Positions 31,505-43,995 of a DNA stretch of 64,000 nucleotides are shown piece after piece (within the stretch, counting starts at the first letter, position 1; every line of letters begins with the position of its first letter). The DNA is from Sophora flavescens. Taxonomy: Eukaryota > Streptophyta > Magnoliopsida > Fabales > Fabaceae. Where the stretch lies: contig CM061069.1 of assembly GCA_030762895.1 (NCBI GenBank), forward strand, positions 88,855,548 through 88,919,547, in the 5' to 3' direction. Position numbers and translations under genes: made by a program. The notes beneath the pieces are model-generated. The model searched no databases, had not been told where the DNA came from, and saw only the letters and a list, made by a program, of their open reading frames with translations.

Positions 31505-33021
31505 ATCTCCCACTAGCACTAGAGCTAATCGAGCATCAATCTAACACCCATTGATCTAGTGTGAGTGTCATGCTACCACCGAGAAAGAAACTCCATTAGT
31601 GAATTAATTATTCAGTGGTGTCACTCTGCACATCTTCACATCTCTCATCTATCGATCATCTATCAAATGAGATGGAAGCAGCTAAGTATATGCTCGGATC
31701 GCTGGTGAGATCAAGTTTCCTTAGCTTATGCGATTACTCCATCATCATCGCAATGAGATCAATGGAGTTCGTAAGTTAGGATTTATTCCTAGTTCATAAA
31801 TGAACTTCCTGATCCGAACGACCTTTAGATCTACATTTAAGGCAACTATATATTTGGCCTCTATAATAATCTGCAACTGTCTCACGTTTGGAACTTTTTC
31901 AAGCATACAATGCCACCATTAAGACAAAACACAAATCCAGACTGCAATCTGGAATAACCTTTATCGGTTTGGAAACAGTGTCAATGTAACACCTTACAAC
32001 GACTCCTTCCTCATCTTCATTTTTCAAGACTGTATCCTTAGTTCTTCTCAGATACTTAAGGATGTTCTTGACTACAGTTCAGTGACCTTCATTGATATCA
32101 ATTGGTACCTTCTTGTCATGCTCAAAACATACAGGATAACTAGTGTAATACATAATGTACTCTGACTAAGGCCCACCAAATTCAACGATCTATCTTTGTA
32201 GATCATGATTCCTAACACGTAGGAAGCCTCATCTAAGTCCTTCATTGAGAAACAATTCCCTAATCATATTTTTTTTCACATTTTGTAGTGTAGGGATGTT
32301 GTTTCTGAAGTATGTCATTGGCATACAATACGAGAAAGACAATCTCACTCCCACTAACCTTCTTGTACACACAAGGTTCATCTCGTTCTTGATGAATCCA
32401 AACTGTCTCACAGCTTCATTAAAACGAAGATTTCAGCTTCTGGAAGCTTGCTTTAATCCATAATGGATCTCTTCAACTTACATATCTTTCCAGCATCCTT
32501 TGGATCATCAAAACCCTCAGGTTGTGTCATGTACACATCCTCAAGAAGATTCCCGTTAAGGAATGCAGTCGTGACATCCATCTGCCAAATCTCATAGTCA
32601 TAGTATGTAGAAATAGCAAGTAGAATCCGAATAGATTTAAGCATCGCTACTAGGGAGAAAGTTTCATCATGGTCTACACCATGAATTTGCTTGAAACCTT
32701 TCGCAGCCAGTCGTGCCTTAAAGGTACCCACTTTACCATCCATGTCAGTCTTCTTCTTGAAGACCCACTTGCACTCTATGGGTTTTACCTCTTCGTGTGG
32801 CTCAACCAAGGTCCATACCTAGTTTTTGTACATGGATTCCTTCTCGAATCTCATGGCCTCAAGCCACTTCTCAGATTTTGGGTCAATTACGACCTCTTGG
32901 TAGGTTACAGGCTCATCATGTTCCATGAGCAACACTTCACCTTTCTGAGTCAGGAGAAGTTCATATCTCTCAGGTTGGTGATGTGGCCACTTAAACCTAC
33001 GCAAGTCTTGTGTACTTGAAC
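31505..33021 (-). pseudogene. Copia-B RT and RNase H
   Basis: The frame 32809-32453 is the best-kept part: KWVFKKKTDMDGKVGTFKARLAAKGFKQ, GVDHDETFSLVAMLKSIRILLAI, WQMDVTTAFLNGNL and EDVYMTQPEGF. 33004-32819 precedes it (PHHQPERYELLL). Towards 31505 the RNase H is recognisable only in pieces. The catalytic YVDD block is not cleanly readable. Confidence 0.82.
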
Positions 33022-34010
33022 CGGCAGTTAAACCACAACATCTTGTAGAACCAGTTCTTGTTCTATTGCAGGCGGTTTAGTATTTTGTGGCACTTGGATT
33101 TCTCCAAGTTCTACATTTCTTCTACTGTTTCCTTTGGAGATGTATTCCTTCTCAAAAAAAAAAACTCCCGTCCTGGCGACAAACACTTTGTCCTCGAAGA
33201 GGTTTGTAGAAATAATATCCTTTGGTTTCCGTAGGATATCCCACAAATATACACTTATCCAATTTGGTCCCAAGTTTATCCGCCATAAGACATTTCACAT
33301 AAACCTGATATCTACAAATCCTCATAAATGACAAACTGGGCCTTCGGCCCATCCATATCTCATATAAAGTCTTTTCAACCGTCTTAGTTGGAACACGGTC
33401 AAGAGTGAATGCAGCTGTAAGTAGAGCAAAACTCCAGAAAGAGTCATAAAAAGTATGAATGACTTATCATAGATCTTACCATGTATAACAAGGTGCGATT
33501 CCTCCTTTCGGACATGCCACTCCATTGTGGTGTTCCAAGAGGTGTGAGTTGGGATACTATCCCACACTTTCTCAGATAGTCATCAAACTTTTGTCTTAAG
33601 TATTCACCACCACGATCTGATCATATGGTCTTAATACTTTTGTCAAGTTGGCTCTTCACTTCATTCTTGAACTCTTTAAACTTTTCAAAGGTTTCAGACT
33701 TGTGTTTCAAAATAAACACAAATCAATATCTACTGAAATCATCAGTAAATGTGACGAAGTAAGGATAACCACCTCTAGCCGACTTGTTTAGGAGCCCACA
33801 TACATCGCTATGTATCAAACCCAAAAGATTGCTGGCCATTTCACCTTGCCCGGTGAATCGGGCCTTAGTCATCTTCCCTAACAAGCAAGACTCACATACA
33901 TCAAATGATTCATAATCGAATGGGTCCAAGAGACCATCCTTATGGATCTTGGAGATGTGTTTCTCACCTATATGGCCTAAACGACAATCCCAAAGATATG
34001 AAGGATTCAA
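33022..34010 (-). pseudogene. Copia-B integrase
   Basis: 34010-33723 encodes the zinc region (WDCRLGHIGEKHISKIHKDG, CESCLLGKMTKARF) with all four metal ligands H, H, C, C present, and the core start (LIHSDVCG, GYPYFVTFTDDFSRY). The rest (33567-33152) has frameshifts; WAEGPVCHL / MGRRPSLSFMRICRY marks the family phrase near the core end. Confidence 0.85.
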
Positions 34011-35160
34011 ATCATTGGTTTGACCCTTTTCGTATTTATATTATAGATGGGCATATGAGGATTAAGGACACAAAGTCCATTATCCAAAAAACGTGCTAGC
34101 ATAGAAAATATCATGTGATTGATGTTTCTACCAATAGCTGGAACATAATAACATTTATTTAGTTCCAAAACAAGCCCCGAAGGTAAAGTCAAAAACTTCT
34201 ATAGTTAATGCAACAACTTTTGATCCATTTCCTAATCACAAGTTGACTTCGCCTTTAGTCAACGTCCCACTCCCTTTGATCCTTCACATTAATGTGAGAT
34301 TCACATGCGATATCAAATACCCATGATTTTAAAGTAGGTTGGCTTCTACAATGCAATGCTCGAATAGGAAGCCATGCTTCCTTTCTTTTCTCATATTCTT
34401 TCTGGTATCTCTAGCATTTTTCAAATGTACGGTCAAACCGCAATAAAATCAACTTCCTTCCTTTGCAACCCTGCTTATTAGATTTAAGACAGAAGTATTG
34501 TGCTTGAACTTCTTCCTCCCCTTGTTATTCTTCTTGTTTAGCAAGCTTAAGGCTTTCCCTTTCAAGACTATCACAATAGTCTACCCTTTTCTATTGTATA
34601 GACTCTTCTCGACGATTATCAACTTCCTTGCAATCTCTGGTAGAAGTCAGTCAGAATCGTTCGCAACAAATTGACAATCACTATCCGACAATAATTTTAT
34701 GATCATTTCATCGGCATTTGGCCTAAAGGAATGCCAAGTTTATCAGTTTCTCCATGTACTCAATAGTATGAAGCACATGATAACTATTTGGATTTCCTTT
34801 ACCAGCTTGCAGTTGAAAAACGGGTTGGAAGCCTCGTTCTCTCTTGCCTTGCTCTCTCTAGGTAGAGTATCTCAGGGTGCATGATCATATCATTCACCTC
34901 CATGTTTGCAAGCATGAGATATCCTACATTCAGGACATCGACTTGATGCTTCTTGTAAGCATCCTTTTCGATCCTAGTAGGAACTTGTTACTCAGGAATC
35001 ATTTGCTCGAGAACATACATCTATTTCTCGTACTTGAGGACAATCCTCAAATTCTTTTACCAACCCAGAAATTTAATTTCGGATATCTTGCCCTTCTCAA
35101 GGACAAAACACAGTAATAAATTATAGTGTTTCATTTCATTGTAATTCTAATTACAGAAAC
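34011..35160 (-). pseudogene. Copia-B protease and gag remnants
   Basis: 34192-34007 encodes TLPSGLVLELNKCYYVPAIGRNINH, the end of the protease region. Near 34300-34335 the active-site phrase WVFDIACESHI is degenerate, like copia-A. From 34400 to 35160 the gag matches copia-A at DNA level (gcatccttttcgatcctag) but has no long open frame. Confidence 0.7.
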
Positions 35161-35932
35161 ATGCAAAATATAAGTATCATGATAGAAACATATATAATAA
35201 GGTCATTTATTAAATACGCTCCCACTATTTTACTCAAATCAATGACCCTCATCATTGGCTCGGAAAATCCCGTAGGAAGATTTTCTAGTAAGAAAAAGAT
35301 CCACATTTCACCTCGTTTTGAGTCAACTTTGGCTGATCTCCCAAAACTTAGTTATTTAGGTAGAAAACTCATTTCCAATTACATCTCATATAACTCTTGG
35401 ATCAGTTGGGTGAATCACTCTTATTCCAATTCATATCATGAATTAAAACCGAACTCTCTGCCTCTGGGCCCATTTCAATCCTATTGAATTCGGCTTAGTT
35501 AAGTTAGACCCAATGGATAGCATTTGGACATTACAATTGTCCCATCGCATCTTACTAGTATAGAAAAATACACTCCGCTTTGGAGGACCTACACTCATTC
35601 GATATTAGTCTTCATGAGTGTCATGCATTGGAAGACATTTAAAACTTAATATTTCCATTTGACGGATTTTTATTAAAATTAATCTCACCGACATTGTATC
35701 ACATACAAAGTGTCTCTCAGCATACATGAAATACATGTTATCATACATTCAACCAACGTATAAAGCATACAAGACATATACACATATAAACATACACTTC
35801 ATGCATCTCATACATACATCTCATACATTTCATGCATCTCATACACAAACGTACAAGATAAGATATTATGGTTATGGCCTCCTAATGTACAATAATTAAA
35901 TAAATAAATATTACAAATCTTTGACTCTCGAG
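35161..35932 (-). other. Copia-B leader
   Basis: Non-coding and collinear with copia-A 10165-10252 plus 17143-17830. This alignment shows that gypsy-1 sits in the leader of copia-A and that the 34-bp word is single in the intact family. Confidence 0.75.
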
Positions 35933-36908
35933 TGTAACGCCCTTCTTTACATTAGTAACCCAAAATAAAACATAATAAAAATATAGCCAAAATAAATTTT
36001 TTATAAAATCAATTAGTCTAAAATAAATACCTCAAAAATAATATATAGCAATGTTAATGAATCCTTGCAAAATAAATTCATTTGCCTCAAAACCTGGTGT
36101 CTACTAATAAACCCATCGATAAATAAATAAACATGTCTAGCCACAAATGGCTCCTTATTCAAGGAAATACTAACCAAGCTAGGAATTAACTAAGAAAAAA
36201 TCACTAAGTCTTCAAGCCTCGTCAGTCTCAGTGACGTCGTCTCCGTGCTCTGAAAATAATACTTTTAATGAGATATAATCCCAATGAATAAAAACAAGTT
36301 CTAAAAAGGTTTTCACAAATAGTGTTGTTCTCAACCGGCATGGTAACCAAAAAATCATCCATGGTACCCGCTAATTTTCAAAAAAATAAATATGATAAAC
36401 CCTTAAAATAATAACATATAAATTAAATCAATATCAAACATTTAAACCACAAACTCATAAACTCAACTACGGTCACATCTCATTGCATTTAATCACATTC
36501 ACCATACAAACTATATGCAATGCAACTCCATGAACATGACTCGATGATTCCCAGAATCACTTGAGTTGACTCTTTGGTTCCCAGAACCGATGTGAATTGC
36601 AGATCCACTAAGGTTTATGAGCTCATATGCATGCAATAGCGTCTCACTGCCTTCCCCATTCCAGATGGAGATATCTAATATTTCATCCCAGATGTGAATA
36701 TTTTAATAATTTGATATCACGTCCCGGATGGTGATATCTCTCATTCATCCCTTCCCGGAAAGTAATGACTAACTCATACATAATGCAACCCGTCATCCCA
36801 GATGACTACCAATTAAATTTTCAAACTCCATACATCAATAACAATAATTAAATGGTCATACCAAGTCAACATTGTAATACATACTCATATAAGCATTCTT
36901 CATAACGG

Positions 36909-36982
<74 letters not shown>

Positions 36983-37165
36983 CATTCTTCATAACATTCT
37001 TGACGTTGACACTAATATGTTACTATACAGTATAGTTATATGTTTGACGCACAGGGAGAGGTATATACGGAAATTGAAACTCACATAGCAGCATAAATGG
37101 AAGAAAAGAATTTAACACTTAGAGACTGACCAATAAATTAATAATAACAAAGCTATTTCTGTGTA
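35933..37165 (-). repeat. Gypsy LTR fragment with (TA)n run
   Basis: It starts at TGTAACGCCC, which on the - strand is an LTR 3' end GGGCGTTACA. Phrases such as gtgctctgaaaataata and the repeated tcccagatg/ccagatg words near 36640-36800 resemble gypsy LTRs; the position of the gtctcagtgacgtcgtctccgtgctctg block mirrors the block at 10530-10590 in gypsy-1. I prefer the - orientation. The right border near 37165 is not defined. Confidence 0.55.
36912..36978. repeat. (TA)n microsatellite between 16-bp direct repeats
   Basis: About 65 bp of TA with one C interruption. The sequence aagcattcttcataac occurs just before (about 36892-36907) and again just after (about 36980-36995) the run. Confidence 0.95.
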
Positions 37166-37178
37166 GGTCAATCAAGGA

Positions 37179-37697
37179 CTAGGTGAGCAAGTTGAATAAG
37201 CAGAACTTATGGAGAGCAAAAAGATTGTGCTTTGACCCAGCCTTGTGAAGCACTGATTTGTTCAGAATCTGATGAAGAATATGAGCCTCATCCTTCATCT
37301 CCACAGCTTTCCATGAGTGATTTCTGACAGTATCACTCCTCATTAGAACAGTAGCCACAGTTGCTTCACCACCAACCTCTTGTTCCCATTGATCTGTTAG
37401 GTTTAGTCCTTCCGTAGCACAGTGAACCGCAGTCGCGGTTTGTTGCTTCAGATACCACCACTTCAGTTTCCAGCACAGTAGGAGAAACCTCAGTTAAGTA
37501 ATCTTGGGATTCTTCCAGAAAGCCCTAATAAATTCTGGGTACACGGAGACCTTTTAAATGAACAATCCTTCCTAACCAGCAGCTCTAATATACTGACTTA
37601 CATCCACATTGTATTCTTTCAGAATACTGAAGTCGAAATGATGCTCTATTCTAATCTCAAGAGCATTAACATTGAAGGTAGAAGCAGAAGAGGCCAT
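37179..37697 (-). pseudogene. SIRE extra 3' ORF (env-like / plant transposon protein)
   Basis: From the ATG at 37697 one frame of 173 codons runs to a TAG at 37179, with three in-frame stops in the first half. It begins MASSASTFNVNALEIRIEHHF, then EYNVDVSQYIRAAG and KVSVYPEFIRAFWKNP, the N-terminal pattern of the putative plant transposon protein family. It ends MKDEAHILHQILNKSVLHKAGS. It is much shorter than usual family members, so the middle is probably deleted. Whether this family acts as an envelope is unproven. Confidence 0.7.
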
Positions 37698-38070
37698 TGT
37701 TGAGTTGAAGGTTTAGGGTTGGAGAAACAGAGAGTGATTTCGCAAGAAGTTTCAGGTTCAGAGAGAGTGAAAGGTTTTTCAGAAGGAAGAGACACACTTA
37801 AAAAGGTTTCGAAATATGAAGGGTTTCTGTCTGAAAAAATAATTCTAAAATAAAATTAAATGAAAGACGTGTGATAGGACATGTATTAATGTTGACACGG
37901 CGCATGTTTCTTGAAACCGTAAAAAGTAAGTTAAATGACGAGTCAGCTAAAAGCATGCAACAGGCATTAGACGAGATAAGCGTTGGACGAGCATTTAACA
38001 TATAGTAGTCGACCAAGACTGGACGACATATTAATCTACACATATCATGTTAAGATGCTTTCTAATAAAA
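37698..38070 (-). other. Spacer between SIRE pol and the extra ORF
   Basis: Non-coding. It contains several gacgag/gtcgacca words like those of the SIRE LTR, at about 37935-38030. The pol frame ends near 38075. Confidence 0.6.
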
Positions 38071-38990
38071 ATTAATATGTCCTCAGCAAGAGGTTTAGTA
38101 AAGAGATATACCCATTGATGGTTAGTATCTACAAATTGTATATCAAAAATACCTTTTTGCACATAATCTCTAATAAAGTGATGTTTAATTTCTATGTGCT
38201 TAGCTTTAGAATGTCAGATTGGATTCTTAGATAGATTGATTACAGCAGTGTTATCACACATAAGTGGAATACTACTTACAAACAGGTTGTAGTCCTCCAA
38301 TTGGTGTTTGATCCAAAGAAATTGTGAGCAGCAACTTGCAGCTGATATGTACTCAGCTTCAGCAGTTGATATGGCAATAGTGTTTTGTCTTTTGCTTGAC
38401 CATGAGACTAGATTTGTTCCAATGAAGTGACATCCTCCACTGGTACTTTTTCTTTCTATTCTATCTCCAGCATAGTCAGCATCACAAAAACCAACTAATC
38501 TGTAATTATCATTCTTTTTAAAGCACAAACTCAGATTAGTAGTACCTTTCAAATATCTAAATATTCTTTTAACTGCTGATAAATGAGATTCTCTAGGATC
38601 AGATTGAAATCGAGCACATAAGCAAACATTGAACATAATATCAGGTCTGGATGCAGTAAGATATAAAAGGGATCCTATCATACCTCTATATACCTTTTGG
38701 TCTACCTTATTATATTTGTCATCTTTGTTCAGTATGGACGTGGGGTGCATCGGTGTGTTCATTGGTTTGAAGTCATCCTTCTTGAATTTATTTAGAAGTT
38801 CCTTTGTATATTTGGTTTGATGAATGTACACCTCGTCCACTGTTTGTTTTACGTGAAGTCCAAGGAAGAATTTGAGTTCTCCCATAATGATCATTTCAAA
38901 TTCCTTTTGCATTGGCTTAGATAATTCTTTGCACAAAGATTCATTAGTAGCACCGAAGATTATGTCATCAACATAGATTTATACAACTAT
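38071..38990 (-). pseudogene. SIRE RT C-terminus and RNase H, long open frame
   Basis: 38936-38214 is open for 240 codons. It reads MIIMGELKFFLGLHVKQ, HQTKYTKELLNKF, SLLYLTASRPDIMF, HLSAVKRIFRYLKGT, then RNase H with CDADYAGD, RKSTSGGCHF, SWSSKRQNTIAISTAEAEYI and CDNTAVINLSKNP. All four acidic RNase H positions appear present. The RT active site YVDDIIFG is readable at about 38955-38985 but a stop lies just before it (after FIVV). A stop after NPI ends the frame before the last helix (HIEIKHHFIRDYV). Confidence 0.9.
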
Positions 38991-39900
38991 AAAACTGGAC
39001 TTGTTGGATTTTCAAAACAAAGTTGTATCAACCTTTCCTCTACTAAATCCATTGTCCATTAAAAATGAACTTAGCCTTTCATACCAAGCTTTAGGGGCTT
39101 GTTTGAGGCCATATAAAGCTTTCTTTAGCTTATATACATGTTCAGGATGGGTTTCATTTTCAAAACTCGGAGGTTGCATAACATATACTTCCTCATTTAT
39201 AAAGCCATTTAAAAGGCACTTTTCACATCCATTTGATAAAGCATAATAATATGATGTGCATCAAATGAAAATAAGATACGTGTTGCTTCTAATCTAGCAA
39301 CTGGAGCAAAGGTTGCAGTATAATCTATACCTTCTTCTTGAGAATAACCTTGAGCAACTAGTCTTTATTTATTTATTACAACCTTACCATTTTCATCAAG
39401 TTTGTTTCTGTAAACTCATTTGGTTCCAATAACTAATTTGTCCTTTGGCAAAGTTACAAGAGTCCAAACTTCACTTCTTTCAAATTGATTCAGCTCCTAT
39501 TGCATGGCCAGAATCCAACCTTCGTCTAGTAGAGTATCGTCTACTGTCTTTGGTTCCAACTCAGAGACAAAAGCAGAATCAGCTTGCTCTCTGAATGTTG
39601 ATATGGTCTTTAGCCTATCACTAGGACTCCCAATGATTTGATCTTGGGGATGGTAGGTTTTGAAATGCCATGAATTTTGAATATTATCTTGTTGAGAAGT
39701 TGAAGCTCTTGACCCATGTTACTGTCGATCGTCTACTTGATCATCAGACTTGATATTTACTGGATTTTCTGAATCTTGAAGATTCAAATCTGTAAAAGCT
39801 TCATCAAGCTCTAATAATTTCTTATCAGGATGCTTGTCATCAAACTTAAGGGGTATACATTCTTCAACCACTAAAGTTCTAGAATTGTAAACTCTAAATC
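38991..39900 (-). pseudogene. SIRE RT N-terminal part
   Basis: Phrases in shifting frames: FINEEVYVMQPPSFENETHPEHVYKLKKALYGLKQAPKAWYERL near 39060-39210, MDV and DAHHI near 39230-39260, and YTATFAPVARLEATRI near 39270-39330. These are in copia RT order. The region towards 39900 is the variable linker. Confidence 0.82.
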
Positions 39901-41000
39901 CTTTGGACGACTCAGAATATCCTAATAATATTCCATTATCTACTTTAGCATCAAACCTACCAAGTTGATCTTTTGTATTTAGTATAAAGCATTTACAACC
40001 AAAAGGATGAAAGTAAGATATGTTGGGTTTTCATCCATTTCACAATTCATAAGGAGTCTTATTCAGGATTGGTCTTATGTATATTCTGTTCTGAATGTAG
40101 CAGGCAATATTAACAGCTTCAGCCCAGAAGTGTCTAGGGACAGAGTTGTCATTGAGCAATGTTCTAGCCATCTCTTGAAGAGTTATGTTCTTTCTCTCTA
40201 CCACATCATTTTGCTGTGGGGTTCTAGGTATTGAGAAGTTGTGAAGAATACCACTTTACTCACAAAACCTTTCAAATTGCTCATTTTCAAACTCTTCCCC
40301 ATGGTCACTTCTGATTAAAGTGATACACATGCCTTTTTCATTCTGTACACGTTTGCAGAATATAGAGAAGACCTTGAATGACTCATCCTTGTGTGCAATG
40401 AACATGACCCATGTCCATCTAGTGTAGTCGTCTACTATGACTAGACCATATTTCTTACCACTGACAGAAACAATCCTTGTTGGACCAAAGAGATCAAGGT
40501 GTAGCAACTCTAGTGGTCTATTGGTACTCACAATATTCTTATATTCTAAGGAACCTTTGACTTGTTTTCCCTTTTAACATGCATCACAGAGAGCATCATA
40601 TTCGAACTTAAGGTTTGGAAATCCTCTCATGAGGTTATGCTTATTTAGCTTTGAAATTAATTTCAAGCTTGCATGACCTAGCCTTTTGTGTCAAATCCAT
40701 CGCTCATCTTCAATGGACACTAGACATGAGACATTTTGATTTGTAAGGTCCTCTAAGTCAATCTTATACAGATTGTTTTGCCTCTTGGCAGTGAATAAGA
40801 GTGATCTATCAGTCTTCTTGACATTACACATGTTTTTATCAAAGGAAACAACAAACTCACTATCACATAATTGACTTATGCTTAGCAAGTTATGTTTTAG
40901 ACCATAAACTAAAAGAACATTATCAATAGAGGGAAAATGATTTTTACCAATTTTACCTACTCCAATGATCTTTCCCTTCTAATTACCTCCAAAGGTAACC
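39901..41000 (-). pseudogene. SIRE integrase
   Basis: 40888-40691 (MLSISQLCDSEFVVSFD) and the DNA to 40560 give the gag-pre-integrase zinc region (HASLKLISKLNKH-like, CDAC area near 40580). 40531-40256 is the core: LLHLDLFGPTRIVSVSGKKYGLVIVDDYTRWTWVMF and LIRSDHGEEFENEQFE, with the D and D of the DDE triad; the E lies near 40170-40190 (VVERKNITLQEMA-like). One stop near 40695 and other breaks are present. Confidence 0.85.
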
Positions 41001-41532
41001 CAGTCACCATCTTTGTGTCTAAGGTCTTAGAACATACACTTTTCTCCCGTCATGTGACGTGAGCACCCACTATCCAAGTACCAATATACGTGTTTCTTTC
41101 CTGTTGTTAAGCAAATCTGCAACAAGTATCATCTTGTTTTTAGGTACCAAGATTGACTTGGGTCCTTTTCTGTTAGTAGTCACTGGACGAGTATTCTTTA
41201 CATTCTTATTATGTATGCATCTAGATGTGATGTAACCACTTTTGCCGCAAACTTTACAGTAAGTATTGGACGAGCTTGATTTTTTTTTTAATATGTTGGG
41301 CTTGAGTTTTAGAAACTCTGTAATGTGCATGAGGTTTTGATACTTTCCGAGATACTTCATGCTTCTCCTTGCCATAGCCTAAGCCAGACTTATCATGAGG
41401 TGATCTAGAGTACCTCAATATCAAGATCAACTTCTCTGAGCCACCAACAAATTTATACAGGGTGTCTGTCAACTATGTCACATATTGTTTCAATTTTGCA
41501 ACTTCACAAGCGACATCAGGCTCATACTTGAG
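41001..41532 (-). pseudogene. SIRE protease and gag C-terminal zinc finger
   Basis: Near 41045-41090 the - strand reads WYLDSGCSRHMTG, the copia protease active site with D-S-G intact. 41375-41070 contains a second zinc-finger-like CKVCGKSGYITSRCIHNKN. Frames change near 41290 (a run of nine or ten A/T). Confidence 0.82.
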
Positions 41533-42759
41533 TTAGTCAGTTAGTCTGACATTCTCTGACTCAAGCTTCTTGTTTTTAATAACAAGGGCTTGTTTTTCCA
41601 TGCAAATTCTATCATACACTTTAGTTAACTTAGAAAATTTATTTTTGAGAATTTTATATTCTCGAGATAGAATGGACGAGTTGTGTAATAACTCATCAAA
41701 ATCTTCTTGAAGAGTAGACGAGTCAGAATCCATTACCTCAGCATCAATGTATTCACTTTCTGAAGAAGTATCAGCCATGAGACAGATGTTTGCCTCTTCC
41801 TCAGCTTCATCTTCCTCTTCAGATGATGACAGATCCAGATCCTCCCAAGTAGCCATTAGACCTTTCTTCTTTTTGAATAACTTCTTTTTGTCCTTCAGTT
41901 CTGGACAGTCAGCTTTGAAATGACCAGGCTTTTTGCACTCGAAGCACAGAGGTGGAACTTTTTCCTTGGATTCTGATTTTTCTTTGGAGAAGTTTTTGTT
42001 AAATTGCTTCCTTATGAAACCACATTTCTTTCTCCACATATGTTGAATTTTATGGAGATGAAAGACAGTTCATCTTCAGTAGATCCTTCATCACTATCAG
42101 AAGGGTCTGCTCCATCTGAGGATTCATCAGCCTTTAGAACATTTGATGAACTAGCCTTTTTGGCTTTTAGGGCAGTGAACTTTCCTTTTCCGGTACTCTC
42201 TTATTAATTAAGTTCAAGCTCATGGACTTTGAGAGATCCAAGCAGCTCTTCTAGAGTGAGAGTATTGAGGTTCTTTGCCTCCTGAATAGCAGTGACCTTA
42301 GGTATCCACTGTTTGTGTAGGCTCCTCAAACATTTGATCTATGGTTTCATGTTCAGTCATTTTGAATAGCTCATACTAGAGAACCAACATGCTTATCTTT
42401 GACTCCTTGACTTGGGATGACCCTTCATGAGCTAGGGCTAAAGTATCCCAAATCTCCTTAGCAGTGTTGCAGCTGTGAACCTTATCATGTTCAAATATGG
42501 TGATAGCATACATCAAGTAGTGCTGGTGTTTGGTTTTATGATCTACATACCAATCTGCTCTTACAATAGCAGCTCCATCAGCACCTCTAGCTTTAGTATA
42601 ACTAGTTTCAATCAGCTCCCAGATATCCACATTTTGTGCATCAAGAAAAGCCATCGTTCTCTTTTTCCAGTAGTCATAACCACTACCATCAAAGAGTGGA
42701 GGTCTGTTGATTTCTTGTCCTTCTGTATCCATGCTTGATAGATCGTACTCCCTCGACAC
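41533..42759 (-). pseudogene. SIRE gag
   Basis: 42759-42376 encodes the N-terminal gag domain: RPPLFDGSGYDYWKKRTMAFLDAQNVDIWELIE and AKEIWDTLALAHEGS. 42039-41533 encodes the zinc knuckle CFECKKPGHFKADCPE (CX2CX4HX4C intact), an acidic serine-rich stretch, and a coiled-coil-like tail (LSREYKILKNKFSKLTKVYDRI, KNKKLESENVRL). The coiled-coil gag tail is a SIRE trait. The middle (42040-42375) has frameshifts. Confidence 0.9.
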
Positions 42760-42789
42760 TTGTTAGATGCTCAACCCTTTTGAGGCTGA

Positions 42790-42803
42790 GCTCTGATACT
42801 AAC
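42790..42803 (-). promoter_or_regulatory. SIRE primer binding site
   Basis: On the - strand agtatcagagc lies six to seven bases after the LTR end. It matches the initiator-methionine tRNA PBS TGGTATCAGAGC except for the first bases (tagtatc instead of tggtatc). Confidence 0.75.
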
Positions 42804-42809
42804 TGAACT

Positions 42810-43753
42810 TGACACAGGCAAACACAAGAAAGCGGGTTGAATTGTGTTTGTTAATAGTTTTTCGAAAATGCCTTTCTTAAAACCTCTTTACAAGCAAAGC
42901 AGAAATAATCGCATAGAAGAAAATATTTTTAGAAAGAGGTAACAACCTGAAGCTCAAGTCCCCAAAATTAGTATAAATAAAAACTATAAAAGCTAGGGAT
43001 AGAAAGTTCACACAGGTGATTTATCCTGGTTCACTCTCTTCCAACCAAGAACTACGTCCAGTCCCTTCTACCTGAAGGTTTTCTCCATTATTCTCAAATA
43101 GATTTACAAGTATTCAACACCTCTTCAGGCTTATAAGTATTATTTCTCTACCGAGCCTCCTCAGGCTCTAACTCTATCAAAGAGATTTAAAGTTTGATCT
43201 AAGAACACACTATGTGTGAGAGTATGAAAGTTTAATATCAAGAAGATTTCAACAGAGAGAATTCAAGTAGACTTCTGAGCAAAGTTTTGGCTCTTGTGAA
43301 GTTCAGAGCATCAGTATCTTCTTCATTGGGGACGTCTACTATTTATAGATGAAGTGCAGCTCTATCTAGTTCTTCTTCAACTTGTATCCGTTTAGACATA
43401 GAATTAAATGCTAGGATCCGCTGAGACTGATAGCTTGATATAATTTATGCGAGAAGTGCTCTTGGTTATCAGAAGTATGCTCAAAGTAGTGATGTCATTT
43501 CTCTGTTGTACCGAAAGTTGATATCTGACTTTCCTTCTTTGTACTAAGTCCAGATTTGCAGCAGCAAGAGTATCAGAGTACAAAGTTTCGTATTCTCGAT
43601 GGTACTGTGTTTCTCTTACCAAGAAACAAATTATTAAACAATTCAAATATCAAAGGAAAGGAATAAACATTCTTTCGAATTAAATATACAATCATTTGAA
43701 ATAAATACGAAAGACTAGATGGGTTCGGTTCCAGTATGTCTTTGGACGTGCAT
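42810..43753 (-). repeat. SIRE 5' LTR, 3' ~945 bp only
   Basis: On the - strand it ends ..GTTTGCCTGTGTCA at 42810. It aligns with about 800-1764 of the LTR at 187-1764. The upstream 60% has been removed or displaced by gypsy-3, which begins at 43754. Confidence 0.82.
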
Positions 43754-43911
43754 TGAGACATCCCGATGTCCCATTAAAGAAAGCCCTAATTTATTTAGAA
43801 CCTAATCGTGATATTAGCGTTAAACGGATATATAAACAGCGGAGAAATAAAAACTTAGATAAAACAACCATCAAATATAAACATACATCACACTCATATA
43901 CATATAAATAA

Positions 43912-43916
<5 letters not shown>

Positions 43917-43972
<56 letters not shown>

Positions 43973-43995
43973 CATACATATATATACATACATAG
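43917..43995. repeat. (TA)n / (CATA)n microsatellite
   Basis: About 50 bp of TA followed by catacatacatatatatacatacatag. It lies near the 3' end of the gypsy-3 LTR. Frames crossing it translate to YI repeats and are not genes. Confidence 0.95.

Larger units (their letters stand above)
30119..35932 (-). mobile_element. Copia-B: second copy of the copia-A family, 5' end missing
   Basis: It is collinear with copia-A from 3' LTR through PPT, RNase H, RT, integrase, protease, gag and most of the leader. It breaks off at 35932, where a gypsy LTR end (TGTAACGCCC) begins; no PBS or 5' LTR follows. It lacks the gypsy, LINE, MITE and 214-bp duplication seen in copia-A, so it shows the undisturbed family structure over this range. 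Confidence 0.88.
37166..43753 (-). mobile_element. SIRE-type Ty1/copia element, both ends truncated
   Basis: On the - strand: partial 5' LTR (43753-42810), PBS region, gag, protease, integrase, RT, RNase H, spacer and an extra 3' ORF. The LTR tail matches the SIRE LTR at 187-1764. The 5' LTR is cut at 43753 by gypsy-3, and the 3' end is lost left of about 37166. The extra ORF downstream of pol is the trait of the SIRE (Sirevirus-like) copia group. Confidence 0.88.

Noticed and set aside
43791..43979. 62-codon YI-repeat frame
   Set aside because: Translation of a (TA)n microsatellite.
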